A DNA stretch of 64,000 bases. It comes from Parapristionchus giblindavisi (Eukaryota > Nematoda > Chromadorea > Rhabditida > Diplogasteridae). The stretch lies in NCBI GenBank assembly GCA_943737045.1, contig CALSFV010000079.1, forward strand, positions 276,001 through 340,000. Reading direction: 5' to 3'. Every line of letters begins with the position of its first letter. Position 1 is the stretch's first letter. Positions 13,301 through 25,400 of the stretch are shown here, piece by piece. The translations under genes and the position numbers were made by a program. The notes under the pieces are model-generated. The model had not been told where the DNA came from, searched no databases, and worked only from the letters and a program-made list of their open reading frames with translations.

Positions 13301-14711
13301 TTTATCTTTGGTGTATTTGTGATGCATTTATTTCCAGAATTTCGGAATTCCGCAGAATTTCGACTTATCGTTTGCCATTGGATATTCGATCATCGTTGAG
13401 GGTGTCCTGTCCGCAACGTACCACATATGCCCGTCCAGGATCAACTTCCAATTCGGTGTTTATCTCAGTTTATTGATCTAAATGCACACCTCGAGCTAGT
13501 GCCACTCTCCGCTCTGGCAACGCTCTGGCTCGTAAACAAAGAAAGCGAGAGCATAACTAGAGCGGGCAGTTTCATTTTAGTTCTTGGAGTACCTTTTAAA
13601 GAATAGAATAAACCAGAATTTTGGAAATAATATGACTATAGCGATTAAAAGTACCATAGAGATTAAAAGTAGCATAGACTAGAGTGTAAAATCAAATGAT
13701 ATGAGTTTCATTTTCTTTAACATTAATATTATTGTTATTCTTCAATGATTTAATAATTTAAGATACGTCGTTCATGTACACTATGGCGATTCTTGGGATT
13801 CTACGAATATGTCAAGCGAGGAATGGATATCTGCCGATCGAGGCTTCCGACACATACCTTTATATCGCGGTCATCATAGCCATTGCCATGATTTCAGTGG
13901 TCAGACATATTTCATTTCCGAACAATCTCATGTATACATTGAAAGTTAAAGGTAGCGTAACCTCACTCAATGGCCTCTTCAGTGCGTGCACTATTTCTCT
14001 GTTCTCTAACAACAAGAGAGAGTAGGGCCTTTGAGAGAGGTTACGCTCCCTTTTATTCCGATTTCTCCTACATAGTTATTTCGTTGTGAGCATTTTTTTT
14101 TCAGTATATCAACTGGCTCTCTATCCGGATTGTTTTTGTGACACTATATTTAGTGATTGTATTTCGTTTGGTGCTCCTGCAAAGCTTCTTAATGGTTTGA
14201 AATATTTGGACTAATGCATTTTTTCCTGTTCATTGATTTTCCTTCTATGTAGAATCTATCGCCAGCGGAAAGAACGCAATTCGATCGACTATCGTTTCCC
14301 GATAAGATGGCTCATATGTTTGGGATAAGAAAGTTGCTTCATGCCATTTGCCCGAGTAAATTCAGAAGTCATACGCTAAAGCTGGTGAATTATAAGCACA
14401 CTACTCAAAAATTGTTTTTTGAACATAAACAACATACTATTCTTATTGAAATTCTTATTGTTAGAAATCCCACCGCATCCTAATTTGAAATTAATGATGA
14501 AATATAAAAAAAATGTAACGCACATAGTACGTGTAAATGATGAAACAAGAACATTCAGAGTCATGTCGTGTTCACTATCATCTACACCTCTGCTAATGCC
14601 TGTGTAATCGCTCTGGCACTTACGAAATTCAAACATGATCGTCCATCGTCGATACTGTTCTTGATCTTGGTCACCTTCGCCTTCTTCTTCGTCAAATACA
14701 TCTGCTACAAG
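7396..14711 (+). CDS. sid-1-like: SID-1/SIDT family dsRNA channel, paralog B, 3' truncated
   Basis: Tandem paralog of the upstream gene, with its 5' end present. ATG at 7396 directly follows a TTTTAG acceptor, suggesting trans-splicing, and starts a signal peptide (MYTFLLLFLLIPLSS). Exons: 7396-7536, 7793-7894, 8703-8875, 9279-9423, 10547-10697, 10993-11115, 11276-11383, 11908-12011, 12059-12111, 12642-12743, 12992-13160, 13338-13455, 13763-13899, 14105-14194, 14253-14384, 14559-14711; phases agree. Several exons match paralog A in length (151, 102, 118, 137, 153 nt). SATYHICPS and NFQF are present. The exons encoding the last helices and the HDIWH/DDDL tail are not found in 14712-17000. A LINE piece at 14893, a MITE at 14971 and a GA repeat follow at once. 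It could be a pseudogene or end differently. The loop at 11908-12111 is poorly conserved, so its frame rests on phase alone. Confidence 0.82.
8435..8673 (-). pseudogene. C-terminal fragment of a LINE polyprotein
   Basis: The minus strand encodes a short tail with KRKQGRPVKRWRDDFVKAAG followed by HNRSEWRNF. The GRP-x-RW-x-DD ... W motif is typical of the extreme C-terminus of RTE/CR1-like LINE proteins. No RT core nearby. It sits in intron 2 of SID-1 paralog B. Confidence 0.7.
8962..9068. mobile_element. Foldback MITE, TGCATCGTTACATTTGCC family
   Basis: TGCATCGCTACATTTGC to ACGTAAGGAAAATGTAGCACTG. Intron 3 of SID-1 paralog B. Confidence 0.8.
9530..9612 (-). repeat. tRNA-like SINE head
   Basis: Minus strand: GGCCGAGTGGTCTAGGGCGC is a near-perfect Leu/Ser-type D-arm/A box, and GGGTTCAAATACC a B box. 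Then GTGATTTTTGCTGATTTC, a body similar to that after the tRNA-like head at 34176. No acceptor stem pairing, so not called as a tRNA gene. Confidence 0.65.
10141..10240 (-). repeat. Retroelement 3' end with (TTTAA)n tail
   Basis: Inverted counterpart of 3215-3340: TTTAATTTAA units, ATCATACATCAATAACATTTGAAA, GAGCTCGTGGGGTAGAGAGG. Intron 4 of SID-1 paralog B. Confidence 0.65.
10729..10849. mobile_element. TTAA MITE, AGGGAGCGTAACC family
   Basis: TTAA-bounded hairpin with arms AGGGAGCGTAACCTCACTCA and its complement. In intron 5 of SID-1 paralog B, butted against the next MITE. Confidence 0.85.
10850..10957. mobile_element. Foldback MITE, TGCATCGTTACATTTGCC family
   Basis: TGCATCATTATCTATGCCTTACG to AAAGGCAAATGTAACGATGCA, directly after the TTAA MITE at 10729-10849. 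Confidence 0.8.
11514..11568. mobile_element. Short 55-bp copy of the same foldback MITE
   Basis: TGCACTGTTACATTTGC and GCAAATGTAACAGTGCA pair with only the CTTACGGCGTAGCCACGTAA core left. Intron 7 of SID-1 paralog B. Confidence 0.75.
11600..11761 (+). pseudogene. C-terminal fragment of a different LINE, with tail repeat
   Basis: Reads GRPVGKPPTRWRDDLRKRIG followed by GWWNMPYSQW and a stop at 11734, again the C-terminal GRP-P-TRW-DD motif of LINE proteins. It is followed by a 3' tail of ATTGT units (11749-11761), as expected for a LINE 3' end. It lies in intron 7 of SID-1 paralog B. Confidence 0.7.
12402..12623. mobile_element. MITE, TATTGNCCGTATAAAAT family
   Basis: TATTGTCCGTATAAAATGTACTTG at the left, AAGTGTATTTTATACGGTCAATA at the right. 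Interior CT-rich. Intron 9 of SID-1 paralog B, just before exon 10. Confidence 0.85.
13478..13600. mobile_element. TTAA MITE, CACACCCCAAGC family, diverged
   Basis: Shares CACACC..GAGCTAG, CTCTCCGCTCTGGCAACGCTCT and AAAGAAAGCGAGAGC with the family; ends poorly kept. In intron 12 of SID-1 paralog B. Confidence 0.6.
13946..14055. mobile_element. TTAA MITE, AGGGAGCGTAACC family
   Basis: TTAAAGGTAGCGTAACCTCA to GAGAGAGGTTACGCTCCC; right end slightly eroded. Intron 13 of SID-1 paralog B. Confidence 0.75.
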
Positions 14712-14892
14712 GTAGTATGTCATTAAAGGTCATTCACAAAAAAATTAGCAAGAACAATATCATGCGACAATATCATCATGAATACTGACTTGAGAGTGCA
14801 AGGTCCAGAAGGACCTCGATTTTTTTTTTCGATTTTCCTTTTAATTTTTCCTTTTCATGAATGAATATTTATCATACCCATACGTGAAAGCG

Positions 14893-14972
14893 CATCAATA
14901 GTCTTTAATCTGTACCAATACTGTGACAAAATGATCCTAAAAGAAGTACAGAACTATTTCACAAGACGAGTA
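14893..14972 (+). pseudogene. LINE reverse transcriptase fragment after the truncated SID-1 paralog
   Basis: About 80 nt matching the same LINE family on the plus strand. The last codons read EVQNYFTRR, as in the thumb region of the copies at 26998-28110 and 53098-53379. It lies 180 bp after the last recognisable exon of SID-1 paralog B and is cut at its 3' side by the MITE at 14971. Confidence 0.7.
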
Positions 14973-15196
14973 TTGACCGTATAAAATACATATGATATGT
15001 TTATTTTGTACCAGAGTATCCACAATGCCTCTTCATGTTTAGAGAGAGAGAGGAGAGAGAAAGAGATAGAGAGAGAGAGAGAGCGAGAGCGAGAGAGAGA
15101 GAGGAGAGAGAAAGAGATAGAGAGAGAGAGAGCGAGAGCGAGAGAGAGAGAGGAGAGAGAAAGAGAGAGAGAGCGAGAGCGAGAGAGAGGAGAGAG

Positions 15197-15270
<74 letters not shown>

Positions 15271-15283
15271 TAGAGAGAGAGAG

Positions 15284-15332
<49 letters not shown>

Positions 15333-15369
15333 TTGAGAGAAAGAGATAGAGAGATTGAGAGAAAGAGAT

Positions 15370-15406
<37 letters not shown>

Positions 15407-15480
15407 GATAGAGATAGAGAGAGAGATAGAGATAGAGAGAGAGAGAACGCGCGATATAGTAGGTAGCTCATTGTCAGTGA
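14971..15480. mobile_element. MITE, TATTGNCCGTATAAAAT family, expanded by a GA repeat, right end lost
   Basis: The left end TATTGACCGTATAAAATACA and TTTTGTACCAGAGTA match the other copies. The copy's GA/CT-rich part has grown into the microsatellite at 15041-15446, followed by GATATAGTAGGTAGCTCA, also found at 52577 in another copy. Confidence 0.75.
15041..15446 (+). repeat. GA microsatellite, about 400 bp
   Basis: Uninterrupted GA-rich tract with GAAAGAGATA and GAGCGA interruptions, and ATAGAG units at the right. Seeded in a MITE copy. Long open frames on both strands are artefacts of the repeat. Confidence 0.95.
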
Positions 15481-15763
15481 GCAAAAAGTGAGAACTAGTG
15501 CATCATTGCGCGCGTCATTGCGTTTTAGACACTCCTCCAATTGTTTTGTCCGTGCACAGACCTCGGTTGCATTTTTTAAGTAGATATTCTTATTCTACAG
15601 ATGAAGGTCTTTCAAATGAGCTATAGCTCATCTCTTATCACCACCTTAAGCTGAAAGAGACTCCTTGTCAGTGAGAAAGCTGATCGAATATTTCTGCGGT
15701 TACTAGATAGTAGCAATTACATTTTATAACCCAAGTACCCAAATACATATTATAAGGACAATG

Positions 15764-16110
15764 ATTAAAGATGGAGCCCCTCGAATGTCTATGCAAATGT
15801 GTAACATATCGGCTATACAAGGGGTAAATGAAATGCAAGAAAATAGCACGTGAATTAATGTCCTCCTTGTCGTAGTGGTAAGTGCGTTGCCTAGTTAGCG
15901 TAACTTCGCGGGTTCGAAACCTGTTGCTCAACTTTATTATTTTCAAATTTTCCCGCCTTTGCCTGCACATCAAGCATGATTCATTCATGATTCTAGTGAT
16001 CAATAAGCTGAATTAGCATAAAATAATTTATTTACGGTATGCAGAATAACTTTTGCTATCTTTCTGTCTTCACAATTTCTTCACGAAAAAATTCGTCGTA
16101 TGTTTATGCA
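15764..16110 (+). mobile_element. TTAA MITE with tRNA-like segment, copy 2 (3' damaged)
   Basis: Same 5' end (TTAAAGATGGAGCCCCTCGA) and tRNA-like centre with GCGGGTTCGAAACC at 15908. The right terminal repeat is lost after TTCACGAAAAAATTCG. Lies between SID-1 paralog B and the secreted protein gene. Confidence 0.75.
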
Positions 16111-16259
16111 AAAAAATCTTATTTACCGCCCCTCTATAACTGCAAGTGTCTTTTACATTGTTCAGGTGAATTAGATTGCAGAAATAAATTTTATCAAGAT
16201 ATACTGTCTCATTTCAATTGATATGAAATATGACATATCGTTTGACATTGCCCATCTGG

Positions 16260-17781
<1,522 letters not shown>

Positions 17782-19309
17782 CTGAATCACATGGATGCAA
17801 AGGACGGATTTAGGTAAATTTAAATATGCACGCAATGGACACGGTATGGGCGAAGAAAATGTTGGAGATATTTGAAAGAATTGCATTGAATGACGAATAA
17901 TAAGGATTCCTCAAACAATTTCAAAGAAAGTGTCATTGGTATCTGGACGATTTATGGGCTGATTACAGCGTGGCAGATGAGAACATGGATAAGCATCTCG
18001 AATGGAAAGAAGAATCAATATTTATATGCTTTTAGAGTAGCGCAAGTAGCTAATAAATATTTTTATGCATTTCAATTCGATAGATTTTTATGTGCACAGT
18101 GTGCAATATCGATCAAATTTTCTTTTGCGAGCTCTACGATGCAATAATATTTCAGTAAACTGTAAGATACCCTTAAAATTTTGAGATTACATCAAAAGAG
18201 GTATATAGTTTCCACCATTTCCACCCAGTCCTTGGACAATTTAGGTTTTTTTTTTGTTATTGGTATTTCTTTGTTTTTTTTTTGAGTTTTTTTTTGTGGA
18301 TTTTCTCAATAACTCGGAAAGGAGATCAACCAATTTTGTGTGAAAAGACGGTTTGTGATCAGTTTGGAATTGTATAATTTTTTTGCCAAACTGACTAATT
18401 GCATCAAGAGTATTAAATAATCAATAAGATGCTGTCATTTCGTAATGTTGCATTTTTCGTAATGTTGCATCGTTGTCGCTGATAATTGATGTAATCATAT
18501 CTACTACTGTAACACGGCTGAAGAAATATACTTATGACATTCCTCGGCTACAGTAACTCACATAGCACACTGAAATGGCAAACGAGAATCAGGAGCCGGG
18601 AAATAGCACTGATGAAACTCAGCTACAGTAAGCACACCACAATTCAATTGCACTTGATTTTTTGCTTCTCCAATATACCAGGCCCCCTTAAAAAATTAAC
18701 GGTATGTACAAGCGTATGTGTAATTGTAATAAGAAAAAACTGAGCGAATAAAAAACGGCCCTTTGCACTTGCATAATATATTAAATTCGAAAAAATTGAA
18801 TTTATCAATGTTTTTTTGCATTTTTCCAAGGGAAGACCGACGATTAACAAAAAATGTACCAAATCAAAAACGTATTAGAATTGAACGAGGAATCGATTGG
18901 TACCACTCATGAAGCCGTACGAGCATGTTTGCAAAAAAATTAAATTTGTATGACGTCATGCCCTGAGGCGTAGAAGCATTTTCACAACTTCTCTCCTGCA
19001 TGGGTGAACTTCTCTCGGGCAGTACTACATAAAACTGCAAAAATCTCACTTTCCATTTTTTTCATACTGTGCCAAGCCCCAACACAAGTATGTCGATTGA
19101 GTCAGATATCCTCTCATAAGTCCCTGACTTTTTTGTGGCATGATTTTAAATCGCTTTCTTTTTTTAGCTATGAACATACAGGGTTGTCTGGCCAAGCGCT
19201 ACTGATAGCACATTATCTCATCTGTGTAAGCATGATGTTGTCAGCATCAACTGTTTTCAAATGGAAAAATTTCGGGAAATTTTGTACAAATTAATTTTAT
19301 GCAAAAAAC

Positions 19310-19603
19310 GTGATAATTTTTATTTTGCTATCTTTCTTTAAGAAGAAGCTCTATGAAGTCATGCTGCGAGGCATGCATAGCATAGGCACTCCTTGTTATG
19401 GAACAGTGAAGACCCGGTTCCATCCCTTCCATTATAGAGACTACACTGTCTTTCAATGTTACCAATCTGGACGTTGCATGGTGTTAGATTTTGAAACGCA
19501 GCTCGAAGAAGCGGAATTGGATCCCCATCGCACCAGTGAGGTTTTGTCATCTGTGATCTGTGTTCCCCTCTCAGCTATAGTGAATGGGCATGCGGATGTC
19601 TAA
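19310..19603 (+). CDS. Open frame, possibly one exon of an unknown gene
   Basis: 97 codons ending in a stop. The second half has a protein-like composition (GTPCYGTVKTRFHPFHYRD, then VFQCYQSGRCMVLDFETQ). I recognise no domain and find no convincing partner exons. It could be a transposon remnant. The surrounding 17.9-20.6 kb holds nothing else I can assign. Confidence 0.3.
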   Translation: MIIFILLSFFKKKLYEVMLRGMHSIGTPCYGTVKTRFHPFHYRDYTVFQCYQSGRCMVLDFETQLEEAELDPHRTSEVLSSVICVPLSAIVNGHADV

Positions 19604-20059
19604 AGTGTACAAAAATTTAAAATAAATGATCCATACCGTTTTCCTCAATTGACAACAATTTGAGGGTTGGTATGACTATCTTTCTTTTTACCTCCCGTCG
19701 CAACCAGGCATGACCCAATCAAACAACCACAGGAGATGATAGAAGGGTCCTCTATGATAATAGCAATGAAGAGTCTATGTTGATTGATAAGACTGAACTG
19801 ACAGGAAAAATGCCCATACGCGATTTTTGAAGCAAAAATTGAAGAGTGAAATTGTGCTCGCTAGCTAAATGGGTGAAAGACTTGTAACTTATCACCGATA
19901 TATCTACTATTATCGCCACCCCTCATACTCTGTAACTACGGGAGCAGAGGTTTAATGCTTTATCGAGCAGCGAGAAAAATGCCAAAAACCACTTTCAGGA
20001 GTAATGTGATTTACTGCATAGAGATATATCGATTTATGCTAAATTAGCCGTGCATGGCT

Positions 20060-20358
20060 GAGTTGTCCTACCCCACCCTACTTATACTAAAGACTATGCC
20101 TTACGCTATGAACACCTCGTTTCCACCCTCCATCGATTCCTTAAAGTAGACCAATGGGAAAAAAGAGTTGATGTCAAGAGGGCCTTCAATTTCTTAGCCT
20201 CCCAGTTCCAAGAGTTCTGGATTCCTGGGATCCATATGCTGATAAGATGTAGGCAAGATACCACCGATGTGCAAGGACGATATTTTAGATCGCTGGCTAC
20301 ATTCATTTCTAAGAACAAAGAAATCGAAAAATGTGACAAAAAAGTCAGGAACTTATGA
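20060..20358 (+). CDS. Open stretch without start codon, possible exon or transposon remnant
   Basis: About 97 codons open to a stop at 20358, reading YALRYEHLVSTLHRFLKVD and later FNFLASQFQEFWIPGIHML. Composition looks coding, but there is no Met at the start and only a weak GCTGAG acceptor. It may belong with 19310-19603. Family unknown. Confidence 0.3.
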
Positions 20359-20660
20359 GACAACCTAATAATAGGGTAAAACGCTCCACAGGAAATAATT
20401 CCTTAGAAATGGCTCTTGATGAAATTATTCCGAATTGTTTTGGAATTATTATATATTCCCTTGTCAGTGTTAAAGAATTAATTTTTTTTATTCCAAATAC
20501 ATCACAAATATTACAAAGTGAACACAATGAATCAATAAGACAAAAATAAATAATAATAGTCTGAATGGAAGATTAAAATGTAAATATTTCAATACAAATA
20601 TAACTTTGCCCTTTGCCCAATGAAGAATATTAAGTTTGCAGTGTGAAAAGGATGTCTATA

Positions 20661-21466
20661 CTAGAGACCGCCAAACAGCGATGTACCATAGACGAATGAG
20701 AAAATGAGAGGAGTGAATTTTTCATCTCGAGAGGCGGTTGACCGAACCTATGGTATATCGTGATATACGAATGACTTCGAGAGACGACTATATATGCCTT
20801 CCAACATGCGTTTGGCCAAAAGCATCTTGACAAAGGAATTGTCCGTGGCTAAAGAGTGAACATAGACTTTCGGGATGAAACATATGCCATTCGATAGGTC
20901 TAAAAAGATAAGAAGTTTTTCTATTGACCATTTTTCCTCCTGGGCGCCGAGATATTTACATATTCCCAGGGTTACTGGGACAAAAAGGCAACAGGGATAC
21001 GAGATACGAGGGAAGACGGTCAAGAGGGAGAGGAAGAGGGTGATGATATCTTTGTAAATAGATATTCAAAAAATGTTACTCTTCTTTTGTTGTTAAGAAA
21101 TTTTTGGTTACATGCGTTGAAAAAAATGGCAAAATGGCAAATGGCAAATGGCAAAAAAGAAATCGTCTTGAAAGAATCGAACATACGAGCAAAGGAGATA
21201 AGACTCCTACCCACTCGGCCACCACTTCTCTCTTCACTTTTTCTTCGAAAGAGCAAAGAGAACGGTTGTTGTTACAACACGAGAAAAGTGAAGTAAGAAT
21301 GAAAGAGGAATAGAGGAAAGAGGAAAAACCATTGAGAGAGAATGAGAGAGCAGCCGATTGAACTTATGGCAGAAATGAAAATGGAAAGTATAACAAAGGA
21401 GAGGTGATTGGCCAATTGCCTCCCTCATTTAAATATCACTTTCTCTAGTCATTTGGCGGTCTCTAG
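20661..21466. mobile_element. MITE with CTAGAGACCGCCAAA ends
   Basis: CTAGAGACCGCCAAA at 20661 and its exact complement TTTGGCGGTCTCTAG ending at 21466. About 800 bp, no coding evidence; open frames of 60-90 codons inside look like chance. Confidence 0.75.
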
Positions 21467-21539
21467 TCTATACTGTCACTTTTTGGACTGACATAATATA
21501 ATATGAATAATTTTATATATATATATATTTATTCACATT

Positions 21540-21857
21540 TAGCGAACAAATGATGTGAAACAAATAAATAAACAAATGAAGAAAATAAGGAATGGAATGA
21601 AATAGTGCATATGGATTGAGCCTAGAAGGAGATATCAGTGTTCCTAAGGGACGATAGAATTGGGGGGAGGGAAGAGAATCTGTATGAATAGGCGACAACA
21701 GGACATGCAGATCAGTCTCCAACATCAAAGGAGATTCTATTTTCGGGTTTTGTAAGCAAACGGGCCGCTCGCAAAAAGAAGTTATTGTGCCTGTATTGGA
21801 AACGGGACCCTGAATTGGAGAAATTCAACCCATTTCTTGTAATATATGTTTTGAAAT
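21540..21857 (-). mobile_element. 3' end of the LINE at 26998-28110, separated by a nested insertion
   Basis: This stretch aligns with 52785-53130, the 3' end of the other LINE copy: shared blocks around TGCCTGTATTGGAAACG, GCCGCTCGCAA and ATCCATTTCTTGTA. On the minus strand it is the LINE's C-terminal codons and 3' UTR. The LINE reading resumes at 26998, so elements at 21857-26998 were inserted into an existing LINE. Confidence 0.75.
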
Positions 21858-22463
21858 GTTATATTATGCTAAACAAACACAGTTTGTTGAAGTATAATAT
21901 TTATTATAGTTACATTGCAATATCAATCAATTGGCTTTGTCGGCGTCGTCGGCAGTATTCACACGATTCACGTGGTTAGCCACGTGGGGAAAAAAGAGCC
22001 GTGCAAAATATTAAAAATTTTGCAGAATTTAATTGCATTAATGCAAATTAGATAAATTCATAGCACGGTTGAATTTTTTTCCAAAATGGAGCGGGACGCT
22101 CAACCATTTCATTCTTCTTGAGTGTGTGAGGCCTTTCGAAGAAATCAGAGTATTTCGTTGTCGAATACTACTATTTACCACATGGCTGAGGAACGTGTAT
22201 TTTACGTTCCGTTGTGTCCCTTCTATTTGAGTGCACCCTTGCCAGAATCCTTTACAGTCTTAGTCTTCCTTGCAGTACTTTGCGTAGACTTTGAACCTTT
22301 GGTGGAGACCGACTTAATAGTTGATGCGTTGCAGAAATTTCAAGTTTTGAATCAAGAAATATCAATCAACGGGAGGGTGCGGTGGGCTCTTGATTGATAT
22401 TGCAATGTAACTATAATAAATATTATACTTCAACAAACTGTGTTTGTTTAGCATAATATAACA
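21857..22463. mobile_element. Foldback element E1 inside the LINE
   Basis: Inverted ends of about 65 bp: the sequence at 21857-21920 (TTATATTATGCTAAACAAAC...) recurs reverse-complemented at 22395-22460. The interior 21925-22120 also matches, inverted, the right part of the neighbouring element (26785-26970), including a CACGTGG/CCACGTG hairpin. The open frame across 22122-22397 has no recognisable domain. Confidence 0.65.
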
Positions 22464-25400
22464 TTATATTTCATTGCCATATCAATCAATTGGCTTTTTC
22501 AAAGATCACCTTGTATTCAGAACTGAATTTTGAAAAGTGTCTTTGTCAGAGGTATCCTTAAATAAAAGCGTTCGAAGGTAATACTGTTTGTAGACCAATT
22601 AACCGCTTCTATAATCTGATTAGAGGATAAGCCAGCCCTGTTTGTGCAAGTTGTTGAAACAGCTCGAGTAGATTGTACCTCGTATGAGGTGTAACTCGAA
22701 AGTGAAAGTACTTTACAAATTCTTCTGATAAGTGTTTGTGACTTAATTGAACCGAAAGGTTGTTTATAAGATAACAGAAGAAAATCAGACCGATCATCAT
22801 AGGAAGTCTTTTGACCGTAAAGATTAAATTAGGTCAGAGAACTAAGTTCCTATTGTTAGTACTTTGCAGAGTGAGCTCTTTGTCCTGATTGACTAATTTA
22901 TGTCAAATCTATGACAAAATTTTGAAAATCTGAGCTGCACTGAAAATTGGAAGATTGAACTTACAAATCTCTGAAACTCGTAGGAGAAGTTGAGCGAAAG
23001 TCATTGTAATCTTCCTAATTAACTGTTTCACTGAAGTTCTGATGCTCCCCAAAAAATTTACAAAACTTTGTAAGCATGCCATATATCAGAATATGAAGCT
23101 TTTGGAGGAGTGCCACGGAAAACACCTTTCATGACTTGATCGAGAAGTGATAAGTCAATCTTTTAAAACTTAGTGTTGTTGTTAGTTAACACTGAAGTTC
23201 AATGAACAGCGATAGCGTTTATCCTTAACCCCTATCTTTAAGATGGGCTGATAATTTATCAAGGTGTGCTCGGTAGCAATGACAGAATAATCTTCACTTG
23301 CACAAAAAAATGATCATGATCTCATATCTGAATCATATTGCGTTTTAGTTTTAATCAGTTGAACTATCTAGCAAGACGTTGTAGCTGATTCAGAAATGCC
23401 CTCACTCAACTATAGTTTGGGAAGAGTTTTCATGTTCGGAGTCAGAACGAGCTCGGCGAATAACAAGGATGAGGGTCCCCCCTAAGGGTTCGAGATCAGG
23501 TGGAAAACTTGAATCTTCAGGCAGATACTCTTGGTCCAAGCATAATCTGGAATGAGCATAATGCATGAATGCGATTTCCAGACCGGAGTAATGATAATGA
23601 TTGATTGAACCTTATCTGATAGAGCTTTCCGAATTATTTTGCCCACTAGATTAAAGGGAGGAAAAGCGTATGCTTATGACCCTTCTATGCGTGAGCAAAA
23701 ACGTCTAGTGCGAGAGAACCAGAATCATTTTGTCAAGTGAATAGGCAGAACATTTTGCGGAAGCAAAGATATTGATGCTGGATACTCCAAAAAGACGATC
23801 TGAAGAATTAATCAAGGACAATTTCTCCTCGAGAAAAAATCTAAATTCTTCATGAGCTTCAACATAGGATCTTCCTGGAGAATTATTGGCGTAAAGGAAT
23901 GAAATAGTTTCGAGACCATTGCCAGACATCCTTATTTACTTTAAGAAGATCAAGGCTTTTTGTAACGTCTTTCAGAATTATGAAGGTCACTGCAGTTCTG
24001 TTATCTAATTGCAGTTTATGAATTTCCCTTTCAAAAACTAAAGCGAAAGACTTCAAGCCAAAGAAGCAAGCATTTCGAGTATAATAATGTGATACTCTTT
24101 CTCATCCACGGTCCACTCATCTTCTGTTCAAGACTAAGCTTTCATCGTAAAGATAACGTTAAGACATAATGTAATGGATGATAAATTAGACCATATTGTC
24201 TTTAATGAAAGCGCGTGTGCTATGTGGATATCATAGATGCTGTTGATGTTGAATTGATTCTCCCAAGAGAAGTAACCAGCTCGAGTCTGGTTAATACTCT
24301 TTTGAGTGAATTGAGTGAACTTCGGCAACTATACGCGAAGATTTCAATTCAGGGATGAAAAAAAAAATCATATTCACAGCATTTATTATAATTCCAAGGA
24401 AATCTATTATCGAGGGTAGTATGAGATCTTTCATAGTTTACTAGCTGTGCTAGTGTCACCATGAGAATACTAGTCAAGACGACTTTTCTCAATAATAGTC
24501 TTCAGGGAATTAGCTACCATCAAACTATCTTCCATGTTGATTAAAGAACAAATATTCTAATAACGTAGGTATTCAATCACGGGTATTATCATTTTACTAT
24601 AGATGATGAGCTGTGGATAGCCCAAATGGTAAAGACCTGTTTCTATCTGTAAACCCGATTTCCTACCTGGAAAGAAGATATTTCTGGTAACAAGGATGGA
24701 TTTAAAACTTTAAAAAACGCATCCTTAAGATCAGTCTTAGCGCATACGAAACCTTGTACAATGATTCCAGAAAGTATGTTAACACATTCCCTTTAGAAAT
24801 GATCATATCTAATGAATCTATTAATGGACGTATATTGATTATAGTACGCTTTCCTCCCTTCCTTTTTTTGGAATAACAAAGGTATTTGAGATAACAATGC
24901 TACGAGGATTATCGACCAATTCTGATGTCCCCTTTTGAAAGTAACTTAACTGCTTCTTCTTTAAACAATGTCAATATTGTTTTTGAAGTGTTAAAGGGAC
25001 GAGGGGTCAAACTATCGATCAGATTTACTGAGCAAGTAAATGGAATGCGATGACCCTGAATGGACGCTAATACAAAAGTATCAGCAGTAAAATATTCTCA
25101 GACAAATAGCTTCAAGTTGTCAGAAAAAATAAATTATGGAAGTTTCATTAATTTGAAACAGATTTAACCCACTTCTCTAGTAGGCAGACTTCTTAGAGTT
25201 GGCCGAATTCGGACGAAGGACCAAAACATCGAGTCTCGAGAAGGTTTTATCTCCACTTCAGAGCGCTGACATTTAACATAAATTAAATTTATGGCGCGAA
25301 AGCAAATTGAAACCATTTCAATATCTCTCACCTCTAAGAGCCTTATCGATGGTTGAATGAGAGAGACCGGCCACTCAATCTTAAATAAGTTTGAGCAACA

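Noticed and set aside
14954..15540. Long open frames of Ser/Leu or Arg/Glu repeats on both strands
   Set aside because: Pure translation of the GA microsatellite; no start context, no splice support.
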